Shown: positions 1 to 8,374 of the stretch, in pieces | How positions within the stretch are numbered: the first letter of the stretch is position 1 | Layout: the number at the start of each line of letters is the position of its first letter | Assembly: GCF_002563635.1 (NCBI RefSeq) | Contig: NZ_PDIZ01000003.1 | Location: forward strand, 310,001-374,000 | DNA length: 64,000 nucleotides | From: Bacillus sp. es.036 | GTDB taxonomy: Bacteria > Bacillota > Bacilli > Bacillales > Guptibacillaceae | Direction of reading: 5' to 3' | The notes under the pieces: model-generated | Seen by the model: the letters and a program-made list of their open reading frames with translations, nothing else | The model's database searches: none | Told to the model about the DNA's origin: nothing | Translations under genes and position numbers: made by a program

Positions 1-70
1 TATGCGATAAAATTTAGCTAAACTCTCACGATCTCTCTACCGATAATAAAAGTAGTTGGAAGATAAAACT

Positions 71-150
71 GAAAAAGGCATACCTATTGAAAAGTAGGGA
101 GGCAAAGTTTTGGGGCTGCCCGCCATGTTGCGAATGGTTGCCAGACTGCC
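71..150 (+). promoter_or_regulatory. Candidate cyclic-di-GMP-I (GEMM) riboswitch aptamer
   Basis: The leader shows the GEMM-I layout: GGCATACC, a six-base-pair stem CCTATT/AGTAGG closed by a GAAA tetraloop (83-98), the conserved GGCAAAG (101-107), and a second arm ending in GGTTGCCAGACTGCC (136-150). These correspond to the GGCAAACC, GAAA, CGCAAAG and GGTAGCCGGGTTGCC-like blocks of the family. The aptamer lies just upstream of the GTG start at 192. The segment between (about 148-172) can form a weak CCAG/CTGG hairpin next to the ribosome binding site, so control could be translational. Called by eye, with no covariance model. Confidence 0.68.
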
Positions 151-191
151 AGGGGTTGAGCTCTGGGTTCAGAAAAAAGGAGAGCATACAT

Positions 192-1094
192 GTGAAAAAG
201 GTACCTGTTGCTGTTGTTATTCTCTTTTTTGTACTGAGCGATTTTGTACAATCTATTGTATTGCCCGATGGGAGAGCTGAGGCGATCGAAATGGACAAAT
301 CCCTTGCTACATGGATTTGGAACACAAGGGACATTGAAACAAAACCTGAAGAAATCCTTCAATTTATGGAAAAACAACAAGTTAGTGATGCGTATTTACA
401 AATCAACCGATCCATTATAGCATCCTCATATCACACATTTATCGAACGAGCGACTGCTAGAGGGATACGTGTCCATGCGCTTGATGGAGCACCAAACTGG
501 GCTACGCTTAAAGGTGCTACATATCAAGCGAATTTATTTAATTGGTTGAAAGCATATCAGGCCACTGCATCAGAGCTCCAAAAATTTAGCGGTGTTCACC
601 TAGATATTGAGCCATATCTCCATTCTGGATGGACAAACAACTATCAGAATACAATCGCTTTTTATCAGGATCGATTAACAGATGGAAAAGCACGAGCCAA
701 AGAGCTCGGTCTATCATTTGGAGTAGACACACCGTTCTGGTTTGATGAACAAACGTATCAAAATCGATATGGAAAAGGGAATTTGGCTGAATGGATTATT
801 CAAATAGCTGATGTGACGACATTGATGGCTTATCGAGATCGTGCTGATGGAGGGAATGGGATTATTGCGCTTGTTCGTAATGAAATAGCATTCGCTGAAC
901 AGTATGATAAAAAAATTTCTATCGGTGTAGAGACGGGAGAAACGTCAGAAGCTTCCTACATTACATTTTTTGAAGAAGGAGAAGCCAAAATGACTGAAGA
1001 GCTTCTCATAGTGAAAACAGCGTATGAAAATTCAACAGCTGTAGAAGGTTTTTCTATTCATTATCTCGATAGTTGGATGGCGTTAAAACCATAG
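192..1094 (+). CDS. Exported TIM-barrel, glycoside-hydrolase-like protein
   Basis: A protein of about 300 residues with a hydrophobic N-terminus (KKVPVAVVILFFVLSDF) that reads as a signal peptide or membrane anchor. The body alternates strands and helices like a TIM barrel. The segment GVHLDIEPY, in the middle, carries the acidic pair seen at the active site of GH18-like barrels, and SFGVDTPFW, TTLMAYRD and GFSIHYLDSW look like later strand ends. The GTG at 192 is chosen because AAGGAG at 177-182 sits nine bases upstream. An in-frame extension to 87 would run through the riboswitch. The substrate is unknown. The c-di-GMP leader suggests a role in matrix or surface polysaccharide turnover, which is inference. 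Confidence 0.72.
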   Translation: MKKVPVAVVILFFVLSDFVQSIVLPDGRAEAIEMDKSLATWIWNTRDIETKPEEILQFMEKQQVSDAYLQINRSIIASSYHTFIERATARGIRVHALDGAPNWATLKGATYQANLFNWLKAYQATASELQKFSGVHLDIEPYLHSGWTNNYQNTIAFYQDRLTDGKARAKELGLSFGVDTPFWFDEQTYQNRYGKGNLAEWIIQIADVTTLMAYRDRADGGNGIIALVRNEIAFAEQYDKKISIGVETGETSEASYITFFEEGEAKMTEELLIVKTAYENSTAVEGFSIHYLDSWMALKP

Positions 1095-1101
1095 GAAAGT
1101 G

Positions 1102-1131
1102 AAAACCCCCGGGAATTGTCCGGGGGTTTTT
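1102..1131 (+). terminator. Intrinsic terminator after the riboswitch-controlled gene
   Basis: An eleven-base-pair stem (AAAACCCCCGG with CCGGGGGTTTT) is followed by a T run. It lies between this gene and the converging ywbE and may serve both. Confidence 0.85.
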
Positions 1132-1138
1132 CTATTTA

Positions 1139-1333
1139 TTATGACAAAATTTCTTTTACACGACCAACTTGTCCATCTTCAAGACGTACCTTAATACCGT
1201 GTGGGTGAGTTGGAGACTTTGTTAAAATATCTTTCACAATTCCACGTGTTGTTTTACCTGATCGCTGATCTTGTTTCAAGACGATATCAACGGTTTTCCC
1301 AGGTGCTATATTACTCCGATTCTGTCCGTTCAT
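1139..1333 (-). CDS. ywbE: YwbE family protein (DUF2196)
   Basis: A 64-residue protein with the YwbE pattern: GKTVDIVLKQDQRSGK, TRGIVKDILTKSPTHPHGIK and VRLEDGQVGRVKEIL. The family is small, beta-rich, widespread in Bacillales, and its biochemical role is not established. The 3' end of the upstream membrane-protein gene overlaps its first 23 bases, so the two are probably translated from one mRNA. Confidence 0.85.
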   Translation of the reverse strand: MNGQNRSNIAPGKTVDIVLKQDQRSGKTTRGIVKDILTKSPTHPHGIKVRLEDGQVGRVKEILS

Positions 1334-1490
1334 GTTTACCCTCTTCCTCTGTCGTTTTGTGCCGATGCTCCTCTGGCAACGGATCGACAGTATGTTTGAC
1401 GCTGTATCCTTTTGATACAGCTATTCCAAAAGCAGCGGCAATGACAATTGTCATAATGATTACAACGATAATTGTAACAATAATAACCAT
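1311..1490 (-). CDS. Small single-pass membrane protein, YtzI-like
   Basis: A 59-residue protein: one hydrophobic segment (residues 1-25, very rich in Ile and Val), then SKGYSVKHTVDPLPEE and a charged, Glu-rich tail. The GY-x-YKHTVDPLP pattern recalls the YtzI family of Bacillus, but the assignment is from memory. The ATG at 1490 follows AAAGGAG by seven bases and is preferred over an in-frame GTG at 1523. It overlaps ywbE by 23 bases. Confidence 0.6.
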   Translation of the reverse strand: MVIIVTIIVVIIMTIVIAAAFGIAVSKGYSVKHTVDPLPEEHRHKTTEEEGKHERTESE

Positions 1491-1683
1491 TCCCGAACTC
1501 CTTTCCGTGATGTCTGATTTCACTTTACCATGATTTGCTCGGTTAAGATAGAACAGGCACTAACCATATAAGTGACACTATCTATCATCTAACTAGGACT
1601 CAGGTCTTATGCAAAGATATAGCTCTAGCTCATTATGAAAGCTAATGCAAGAAAGTAGAATAAAAATATGAAAGGAGGCGATT

Positions 1684-2025
1684 ATGATGAAGAAAGCAGG
1701 TTTGTTATTAGTAGGGGTTATTGCTGCAGTTGTCTTACTATCGAACCTTGGATCGTTAGTAGGAATGATCATCAGCCTCGGTATCTTATACGTAGCTGCT
1801 AAGAAATTCCTTCAAACGGATTCAACATCAGGAAAGGTCATTTGGGGAATCATAGGGTTCATTGCTTTAAGCACGGCTGTAGCAAATATGCCAGCGATTC
1901 TTGGGCTTGTAGCAATCTACATCCTCTATGTTATTTATAAGAAGTGGGATGAACAAGATAAAGAAGAATCCGATGATCCGTTCACCAATTTTGAGAAGCA
2001 GTGGGATGAACTTAAACGAAACTAA
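1684..2025 (+). CDS. Lmo0954-family membrane protein, first gene of the lia operon
   Basis: A 113-residue protein with two or three hydrophobic stretches (LLLVGVIAAVVLLSNLG, MIISLGILYVAAKKFL, IIGFIALSTAVANMPAILGLVAIYILYVIYKKW) and a charged C-terminal tail ending WDELKRN. It matches the Lmo0954-type membrane proteins of Firmicutes and occupies the place of LiaI, the membrane partner of the phage-shock-like protein LiaH. AAAGGAGG at 1671-1678 precedes an ATG ATG pair at 1684. It is followed after 18 bases by the PspA gene. Confidence 0.75.
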   Translation: MMKKAGLLLVGVIAAVVLLSNLGSLVGMIISLGILYVAAKKFLQTDSTSGKVIWGIIGFIALSTAVANMPAILGLVAIYILYVIYKKWDEQDKEESDDPFTNFEKQWDELKRN

Positions 2026-2043
2026 TAAAGGGGAGAAAATATT

Positions 2044-2658
2044 ATGGCGAAATTACTTACACGCATCAAAAATTCGATCGAAGCTGATTTTCATAGTATT
2101 CTTGATCAAAAAGAACAAAAAAATCCAATTTCAATGTTAAATCACTATCTAAGAATGTGTGAACGGGAAGTGGAAAAGGCAGGGAAACTGGTTGAGCGAC
2201 AATCAACGCTATTAGGTGAGTTTAGAAGAGAACTTGATAAGGCAAGACGAAATGCAGAGAAGCGTGCAGGACAAGCTGTGCTAGCTAGTGAAGCTGGTGA
2301 AACAGATTTGTACGAGTTTGCTAAACAGGAGCAGGTTCAGTACGAAGAACGAGCAGATCGGTTATCGGAATCAATGGATAAAGCAGGACTTGAACTTAAA
2401 CGACTCGAACAAAAACATGAGAAGATGAAACATAAGCTAAAAGATATGTCGCTTAAACGAATGGAATTAATGGGTAAAGAGAATAGCATAAGAGCCCATC
2501 ACAAAATGGACGTGATTCTTGAAGAGAGTCATCTTAACGAACCATTTAATCGATTTGATGAGATGGAGACGTATATTGATCATTTAGAGAAAAAGGTGAA
2601 TCGAGATTACTATGTTTCGAGCATGGACGTTCGATTTCACGATTTAGAAAAAAAGTAA
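2044..2658 (+). CDS. liaH: PspA/IM30 family phage-shock protein (LiaH-like)
   Basis: A 204-residue, almost entirely helical and highly charged protein that begins MAKLLTRIKNSIEADFHSIL and continues as a long coiled coil, as in PspA, Vipp1 and LiaH. Members assemble on the inner face of the membrane and protect it during envelope stress. It sits between a small membrane protein and liaF-liaS-liaR, the B. subtilis lia arrangement. A terminator-like hairpin directly downstream would let liaH be made in excess over the regulators. Confidence 0.85.
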   Translation: MAKLLTRIKNSIEADFHSILDQKEQKNPISMLNHYLRMCEREVEKAGKLVERQSTLLGEFRRELDKARRNAEKRAGQAVLASEAGETDLYEFAKQEQVQYEERADRLSESMDKAGLELKRLEQKHEKMKHKLKDMSLKRMELMGKENSIRAHHKMDVILEESHLNEPFNRFDEMETYIDHLEKKVNRDYYVSSMDVRFHDLEKK

Positions 2659-2707
2659 AAACGCAAGAAACTCATTAAAATCTTAAAAGAAATAATGGTA
2701 TTCTAAA

Positions 2708-2728
2708 AGAGGCGCTTGCGCCTTTTTT
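2708..2728 (+). terminator. Internal terminator or attenuator between liaH and liaF
   Basis: GGCGC-TT-GCGCC (2711-2722) followed by six T. The stem is short but GC-rich. The liaF ribosome binding site begins about 27 bases downstream, so read-through is probably needed to express liaFSR from the liaH promoter. Confidence 0.75.
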
Positions 2729-2768
2729 AGTGATGAGTCGGATCAGACGGAAGCAAGGAGGTACACCG

Positions 2769-3494
2769 ATGTGGAAGAATTTAAATAGTGACACGGTTAA
2801 AGGGCTTTTAATTATTGGAGTCATTCTAATACTGCTAGAAGTTTCTTTAAATGGTGGCCTTCTATTCTTATTAATTGTATCCGGTGTATTGATTTATATG
2901 GGAAGGAAACGTTTGCCACGAACTTCCGGAAAGGTATTTCTGGGAGGGGGTATTTTCTTTTTTGTTACGACGGTAATGAATATGGTCGTCGTAAAGTTTT
3001 TTCTTCTTGTATTGTTAGTATACCTTGGGTTTCAACTCTATCAGTCAAAACAAAAACCTAAAAAAATCTGTCCTGTTTTAGAAAAACCTGCACATGTGAA
3101 AGAAGGTCTTGTTCATCAGGAGCCGATTTTTCAAAATAGATGGGTTGGAAAACAAAGGACACATGAACATGTGTATGAATGGAACGATGTGAACATCCAG
3201 GCTGGTTTTGGAGAAACAGTCATTGATTTAAGCTATACTGTTCTTCCGAAAGGCGAATCAATAATTATGATTCGTAACATTGTGGGCAACATCCAGGTGC
3301 TTGTGCCGTATGAACTTGAAGTAAGTATTCAACATTCATCTATGTTCGGATCATCCACAATCTTCCATCATGAAGAGCCAGGTATGTTTAATAAAGTGCT
3401 TTCTTACAAAACGAATGGCTATGAGGAAGCTTCTGAGAAAGTGAAGCTTGTAACCTCCATGTTTGCAGGGGATTTAGAGGTGAAGCGCGTATGA
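2769..3494 (+). CDS. liaF: LiaF-type cell-wall stress response inhibitor
   Basis: A 241-residue protein. The N-terminal third has about four membrane segments (residues 8-95). The C-terminal half is the soluble LiaF/YvqF domain found in cell-wall-active antibiotic response proteins (GFGETVIDLSYTVLPKGESIIMIRNIVGNIQVLVPYELEV). LiaF holds the LiaS kinase inactive in the absence of envelope damage. The ATG at 2769 is chosen because AAGGAGGT lies six bases upstream; an ATG at 2733 has no comparable site. Its stop overlaps the liaS start by four bases. Confidence 0.85.
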   Translation: MWKNLNSDTVKGLLIIGVILILLEVSLNGGLLFLLIVSGVLIYMGRKRLPRTSGKVFLGGGIFFFVTTVMNMVVVKFFLLVLLVYLGFQLYQSKQKPKKICPVLEKPAHVKEGLVHQEPIFQNRWVGKQRTHEHVYEWNDVNIQAGFGETVIDLSYTVLPKGESIIMIRNIVGNIQVLVPYELEVSIQHSSMFGSSTIFHHEEPGMFNKVLSYKTNGYEEASEKVKLVTSMFAGDLEVKRV

Positions 3495-4522
3495 ATGTGA
3501 TACAGCGTCATATGTTCATTGGTGCGTTGCTCTCTCTATTGCTGCTTTTCCTCTTCACTGTCGCTTACTTATCCGTCTATCCAATCGCCTCCTTCTCTCT
3601 ATTGTTTGAAAAGGATTTAATGGATTTACCGTTTGGGTTAATTGTTCCAATTATTACAATTATACTTGGAGGAGTTGCTGGAGGAATATCAGGATTTTAC
3701 GTTAGTAAAGAGCTTCAATATGTGGCTGATACGCTTCAAGAACTTGATAAAGGACGCACGATACATAATAAAAACAGCACAGTTCTAAATGGCGTTTTTG
3801 AACAGATTAGCAAGCTGCAAAATCGGATAAATGAGCAGGTGAGATTAGCTCAAAAGCTAGCGAATGAAAAAGCAGAAGATCATGAGAAGCGTGTCCAACA
3901 AGTTGTGTCAGAAGAGCGCAATCGTCTTGCGAGAGAACTACACGACTCAGTTAGCCAACAGCTTTTCGCTGCTTCAATGCTCATGAGTACCATCACAGAG
4001 AAGCGTGAGGAAGCAGATGATTTAGAAACAAAGCATCTTAAAATGGTTGAGGAAACCATTCATCAATCTCAGTTAGAAATGCGCGCCCTTTTGCTTCATC
4101 TTAGACCAGCCGCTTTAAAGGACCGTTCCCTTGAAGAAGGAATAAAGGAACTTCTAACCGAATTGTCACAAAAGGTTCCAATTAATGTGAGTTGGAAACT
4201 TGAAACTCTCGAACTAGAGAAAGGTGTGGAAGACCACCTTTTTCGTATTTTACAAGAATGTGTTTCCAACACGTTGCGACATGCGAAAGCATCAACACTT
4301 GATGTTCTTCTTATTCGGCGTGAGGGGCGAACAATTTTAAGAATTGTTGATGATGGTATCGGATTTAAGATGGATGAGAAGAAAGCTACCTCATATGGTC
4401 TACAAAATATGCATGAACGAGCATTAGAAATTGGAGGCGTTCTTAAGTTAGTCAGCTTGCCACAAAAGGGGACAAGACTAGAGGTGAGCGTACCAAACGT
4501 TGGAGGGGAACGAAATGATTAA
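3491..4522 (+). CDS. liaS: LiaS-type sensor histidine kinase
   Basis: A 343-residue kinase with two N-terminal membrane helices (about residues 10-34 and 47-72) and little extracellular sequence, as in intramembrane-sensing kinases. A linker leads to the HisKA_3 dimerisation helix with phospho-acceptor His in [19 protein letters not shown]. The ATP-binding domain shows an N box ([16 protein letters not shown]) and G boxes ([16 protein letters not shown]). It phosphorylates LiaR. The ATG overlaps liaF and its own end overlaps liaR by eight bases. Confidence 0.88.
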   Translation: MNVIQRHMFIGALLSLLLLFLFTVAYLSVYPIASFSLLFEKDLMDLPFGLIVPIITIILGGVAGGISGFYVSKELQYVADTLQELDKGRTIHNKNSTVLNGVFEQISKLQNRINEQVRLAQKLANEKAEDHEKRVQQVVSEERNRLARELHDSVSQQLFAASMLMSTITEKREEADDLETKHLKMVEETIHQSQLEMRALLLHLRPAALKDRSLEEGIKELLTELSQKVPINVSWKLETLELEKGVEDHLFRILQECVSNTLRHAKASTLDVLLIRREGRTILRIVDDGIGFKMDEKKATSYGLQNMHERALEIGGVLKLVSLPQKGTRLEVSVPNVGGERND

Positions 4523-5147
4523 GGTGTTGTTTGTTGATGATCATGAAATGGTGCGAATCGGGGTATCGTCTTATTTGTCAGCTCAAGCAGATATTACCGT
4601 TGTTGGAGAAGCAGACAATGGAAAGAAAGGTGTAGAACTGGCTCTTTCACTTCGGCCTGATATTATTCTCATGGACCTTGTAATGGAAGAGATGGATGGT
4701 ATTGAAGCAACGAAGCACATTATTGAAGAGTGGCCTGAAGCAAAGATTATTATTGTCACAAGCTTCATTGATGATGAGAAAGTGTATCCGGCACTTGAAG
4801 CTGGGGCTACAAGTTACATGCTAAAAACATCAAAAGCTGTGGAAATTGCGAATGCCGTTCGAAAAACTTATCATGGAGAATCTGTGCTTGAACCTGAAGT
4901 GACTGGGAAGATGATGTCACGCATGCGTAGCCGGGTTCAAACGCTACCTCATGAAGAGTTAACGGAAAGAGAAATGGAAATACTCTTATTAATGGCTCAG
5001 GGTAAAGCAAACCAAACAATCGCAGATGAATGTTTTATTGCTCTTAAAACCGTGAAAGTTCATGTAAGTAATATCCTTGGTAAACTTGAGGTCCAGGATC
5101 GAACTCAGGCTGTTATTTACGCATTTAAACACAACCTTGTGAACTGA
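4515..5147 (+). CDS. liaR: LiaR-type NarL-family response regulator
   Basis: A 210-residue regulator. The receiver domain has the acidic pair in FVDDHE, phospho-acceptor Asp in [13 protein letters not shown] and conserved Lys in MLKTSKA. The C-terminal LuxR-type helix-turn-helix spans [20 protein letters not shown] to [18 protein letters not shown]. The ATG at 4515 follows GGAGGGG by a normal distance; an ATG fifteen bases earlier adds MEGNE and lacks a site. With LiaS it answers cell-wall-active antibiotics and normally activates its own operon. Confidence 0.88.
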   Translation: MIKVLFVDDHEMVRIGVSSYLSAQADITVVGEADNGKKGVELALSLRPDIILMDLVMEEMDGIEATKHIIEEWPEAKIIIVTSFIDDEKVYPALEAGATSYMLKTSKAVEIANAVRKTYHGESVLEPEVTGKMMSRMRSRVQTLPHEELTEREMEILLLMAQGKANQTIADECFIALKTVKVHVSNILGKLEVQDRTQAVIYAFKHNLVN

Positions 5148-5283
5148 TGAAAAGAAACAAACCACCAGCACCGAAAATTAAGAAAATTCTTGTATATCAC
5201 TGTCGAAATAAGTTGATATCATAGTACTAAAAGCCTATTTATCTATTGTAACCGCTTCAATTAAAAATCTTAGGTTTAGGTTG

Positions 5284-5312
5284 TTTACAAAGCATTAAAT
5301 CCCTATTATAAT
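5284..5312 (+). promoter_or_regulatory. Sigma-A promoter of the YitT-family gene
   Basis: TTTACA (5284-5289) and a perfect TATAAT (5307-5312) are separated by 17 bases, 49 bases before the ATG at 5361. Confidence 0.65.
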
Positions 5313-5360
5313 CCCGATTGTGCTTACGAAACGAAAACAAAACAACGGGAGGGATAATAG

Positions 5361-6209
5361 ATGCTTCATCACATCAAAACTTATCTGCTAATTACTTTGG
5401 GTGCGCTCGGTGTTGCTACCCACGTTCATTTCTTCCTATCTCCTAATAGTCTTGCAACAGGGGGAGTCAGTGGTTTGTCGATTCTGATGAACCATCTTGT
5501 CCCAAACCTGTCAGTCGGAATGTTTATGATTATTTTGAACGCAGTTCTTTTGTTAGTTGGAATTCTTTTTCTCGGACCTAAATTCGGTGTTAAAACGATC
5601 TATGCAAGCTTTGCGTTATCACTTGCTGTATGGGCATTTGAGCGCTTTATCCCAGTGACTGAGCCATTTAGTCAGGATATCTTAATTCAATTGATCATTG
5701 GACAGTGTATTGCTGCAGCTGGCATGGGACTTGTCTTTCATCAGAAAGCTTCTACTGGCGGTACGGATATCATTGCGATGATTCTCAATAAATTCTTCTC
5801 AATGGAAGTTGGGAAAGCCGTTCTGGTTTCAGACATTTCAATTGCCCTATTCTCAGTCGTCTTATTTGGACCTGAAATCGGAATGTATGCAATATTTGGT
5901 GTCATACTAAACGGCTTAGTGATTGATTATACGCTTCAAAGCTTTGAAGCAAAGAAAGAGATTGTAATCATTAGTAAAGAGAGTGAAGAAATTCGTTCCT
6001 TTATTGTTGAAGTAATTGGGAAAGGCGCTACAATTCACACAGCAAGAGGCGCATTTACTTCAGATGAAAAAGAAGTGATTACAACGATTCTTGGAAGAAA
6101 AGATCTTCTAAAACTGAAAAAGCACGTTGGTGCGGTTGATCAAAAAGCCTTTATAACTGTTCATAGTATGAAGGAAATTCTTGGTCAGGACTTTAAATCA
6201 CTTGCTTAA
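5361..6209 (+). CDS. YitT family membrane protein (DUF161 plus DUF2179)
   Basis: A 282-residue protein with five or six membrane helices over residues 5-190, including the family's SLATGGVSGLSILMNHL and HQKASTGGTDIIAMILN. A soluble C-terminal DUF2179 domain follows (residues 200-275, GKGATIHTARGAFTSDEKEV). The substrate is unknown for the family. It is transcribed alone, with a good sigma-A promoter upstream and a bidirectional terminator downstream. Confidence 0.85.
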   Translation: MLHHIKTYLLITLGALGVATHVHFFLSPNSLATGGVSGLSILMNHLVPNLSVGMFMIILNAVLLLVGILFLGPKFGVKTIYASFALSLAVWAFERFIPVTEPFSQDILIQLIIGQCIAAAGMGLVFHQKASTGGTDIIAMILNKFFSMEVGKAVLVSDISIALFSVVLFGPEIGMYAIFGVILNGLVIDYTLQSFEAKKEIVIISKESEEIRSFIVEVIGKGATIHTARGAFTSDEKEVITTILGRKDLLKLKKHVGAVDQKAFITVHSMKEILGQDFKSLA

Positions 6210-6212
6210 TTG

Positions 6213-6250
6213 ATAAAAGCCTCGTTTCCTTTTGGAAACGAGGCTTTTAT
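6213..6250. terminator. Bidirectional terminator
   Basis: A perfect 17-base-pair stem (6213-6229 with 6234-6250), T-rich on both strands, between the convergent yitT-family and tspO-like genes. Confidence 0.9.
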
Positions 6251-6979
6251 TTAGCGTTTATTTTTAATAGCATACACAATAGTGACGATGAAGATCAGTG
6301 CAGCAAGAAAGTAGGATGAAAAGACGACCAGCGGAACGTCTCCATTTTGATTTTTTACACCAATTCCAATAAAGGCCCATACAAATACGAGCGGATAAAC
6401 CCAATCTTGCTCTTTCTTTAGGAAAGTAAGCGCCAATATTGTGGCGATAATTAATAGAAGGATAGTCCATAACGAATCAGATAAGCCGAAACCATCCCAG
6501 TCGATATAGGTTAGATAATAACTAATATTTGCGATTGTCGCTACGCTAATCCACCCAAGATATACGGAAAAAGGGAGTAAGTCAAAGAAGGATGCGTCTG
6601 CTGATTTTGCTTTCGTGTATAGTCTGATGAGAGTTAAGAGTAAAAGAAGCATAACAATAACAGATAGTCCGAAGAATTCATAATGCCATAGGAAAATCCA
6701 TAGACTATTTAGGATGGAGCTTAATACAAATAGTCCGCTCGTTTCCTGATAGACTGGCAGATCGCGACGACTTTTAGGGAATTGGCGGATAACCCATATC
6801 CCTAATAAAAGATAAATTAGTCCCCAAATACTAAACACATAACCAGCAGGTGTAAACAATACATTTAGTCTATTTGAAATTTCTCCAGTCGTTTGTCCAT
6901 TTAGTGGAAGTGCATTAGCTAGCCCGTTTACCGTTACGACGATCAAGTATGCAATAAGGTTAAGAAGAAATTTACCCAT
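6251..6979 (-). CDS. TspO/MBR-like tryptophan-rich sensory protein, long form
   Basis: A 242-residue membrane protein with seven or eight hydrophobic helices. It opens with ANALPLNGQTTGEISNRL and FTPAGYVFSIWGLIYLLL, the pattern seen in the long Bacillus proteins assigned to the TspO/MBR family, and has aromatic-rich segments (SLWIFLWHYEFFG). TspO proteins bind porphyrins or lipids in the membrane. Whether this longer form does so is not known. The start is supported by GAGGAGG just upstream of the ATG. Confidence 0.7.
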   Translation of the reverse strand: MGKFLLNLIAYLIVVTVNGLANALPLNGQTTGEISNRLNVLFTPAGYVFSIWGLIYLLLGIWVIRQFPKSRRDLPVYQETSGLFVLSSILNSLWIFLWHYEFFGLSVIVMLLLLLTLIRLYTKAKSADASFFDLLPFSVYLGWISVATIANISYYLTYIDWDGFGLSDSLWTILLLIIATILALTFLKKEQDWVYPLVFVWAFIGIGVKNQNGDVPLVVFSSYFLAALIFIVTIVYAIKNKR

Positions 6980-7064
6980 AAGAACCTCCTCGTTATAGTC
7001 TATAGTACATACTATTCCTTCTCGACATTAAAGATAACCGCCTTTTTATGAGCAAGAGCACATA

Positions 7065-7093
7065 CAAAAACCTGCTCCAGGTAAGGAGCAGGT
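7065..7093 (-). terminator. Terminator of the yfmJ-like gene
   Basis: An eight-base-pair stem, CCTGCTCC (7071-7078) with GGAGCAGG (7085-7092), followed on the minus strand by a T run. Confidence 0.8.
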
Positions 7094-7101
7094 GAGTTTG
7101 T

Positions 7102-8133
7102 TTAGCGATTAGGAAGTGTAGCATATTCTGGATCTGCCACTTTAACAAGTTGTTTACCAAGGTTTTTACCTTCAAAAAGGCCAAGGAATGCATTTGGAAC
7201 GTTTTCGAATCCTTCTACGATCGTTTCTTCGTATTTTAATTTGCCTTCTTGTAGCCATTTACCAAGTTGTTCAGCACCTTCATTAAAACGATCAGAATAG
7301 TCGCCAACAACAAAGCCTTTCATGAGAGAACTTGTTTGAATTAGTTTACCTTGAACGCGTGGACCAAGATCTGCTTCTTTATTATTGTAAGAAGAGATAG
7401 CGCCACATACAGGGATGCGAGCAAATTTGTTTAGTAAGCTAATAGCGGCATCGCCAATTTCGCCACCAACGTTCTCATAATATACGTCAATGCCGTCTGG
7501 ACAAGCGTCTTTTAATGCTTGATAGACGTCCTGTGTTTTGTAATTAATGCCTTCATCAAAGCCAAGCTCGTTTTTAATATAATCGATCTTGTCATCAGAC
7601 CCAGCAATTCCAACCACACGGCAGCCTTTAATTTTAGCGATTTGACCAACTACAGAGCCTACTGCTCCAGCAGCGCCTGAGACGACTACTGTTTCGCCCT
7701 CTTTAGGTTGACCGATGTCTAAAAGTCCGAAATAAGCCGTTTGACCTGGCATGCCGAGAATTCCAAGGTGCGTGGTAATTGGTGCAACACTTGGGTCGAT
7801 TTTGCGAAGGTGTTTTTCGTTAACTACTGAATATTCTTCCCAGTTCAAGTGCCCGATAACGACGTCACCTTGATTAAAGTGTGATGATTTAGATTCTGCT
7901 ACTTCAGCTACAACACCACCATTTAATGGTTCATTTACTTGGAATGGTGCTACGTATGATTTTGCATCTCTCATACGACCTCTCATGTAAGGGTCTACTG
8001 TAAGGTATAGTGCACGCAGAAGAACTTCTCCATCTTTCGGGGATGGAATATCCGCTTCAACAATGTTGAAGTGTTCCATTGAAGGCATACCTTCTGGTCG
8101 TTTTGCTAGATGAATTTGTCTTTGTTTACTCAT
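7102..8133 (-). CDS. yfmJ: NADP-dependent medium-chain reductase (YfmJ/CurA type)
   Basis: A 343-residue zinc-free medium-chain dehydrogenase/reductase, probably a 2-alkenal or enone reductase using NADPH. The N-terminal GroES-like half contains TVDPYMRGRM, typical of the leukotriene B4 dehydrogenase/CurA branch. The nucleotide-binding half has VVSGAAGAVGSVVGQIAK and VVGIAGSDDK. No structural zinc cysteine cluster is visible, as expected. The B. subtilis homologue is YfmJ. Transcribed alone. Confidence 0.85.
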   Translation of the reverse strand: MSKQRQIHLAKRPEGMPSMEHFNIVEADIPSPKDGEVLLRALYLTVDPYMRGRMRDAKSYVAPFQVNEPLNGGVVAEVAESKSSHFNQGDVVIGHLNWEEYSVVNEKHLRKIDPSVAPITTHLGILGMPGQTAYFGLLDIGQPKEGETVVVSGAAGAVGSVVGQIAKIKGCRVVGIAGSDDKIDYIKNELGFDEGINYKTQDVYQALKDACPDGIDVYYENVGGEIGDAAISLLNKFARIPVCGAISSYNNKEADLGPRVQGKLIQTSSLMKGFVVGDYSDRFNEGAEQLGKWLQEGKLKYEETIVEGFENVPNAFLGLFEGKNLGKQLVKVADPEYATLPNR

Positions 8134-8321
8134 TCATAATCCCTCCATTATATGATTGATGCTTCATTCATTTCCTATCTAAGCTGTTCCACTTAAACGG
8201 TACCATAAAACATTACAGTTCATCAAAACATTCGCATTCTAAATATGGAAAGTGTTATTTGTTAGGTTACCCAGGATAGAGGGGGATATTTAGTTGAGAG
8301 CACATTCAAATGGTGCTATTT

Positions 8322-8351
8322 TTGAAAAAAATCCTCGCAATTGGTTATGAT
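8322..8351 (+). promoter_or_regulatory. Putative sigma-A promoter of the yqjF-like gene
   Basis: TTGAAA (8322-8327) and TATGAT (8346-8351) are separated by 18 bases, 23 bases before the TTG start at 8375. Confidence 0.5.
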
Positions 8352-8374
8352 ACTTGTGAGAGGAGGAGAGGCAA

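Noticed and set aside
1201..1533. Plus-strand frame opposite ywbE and the small membrane protein
   Set aside because: It lies exactly antisense to two well-supported minus-strand genes and has no ribosome binding site or family likeness.
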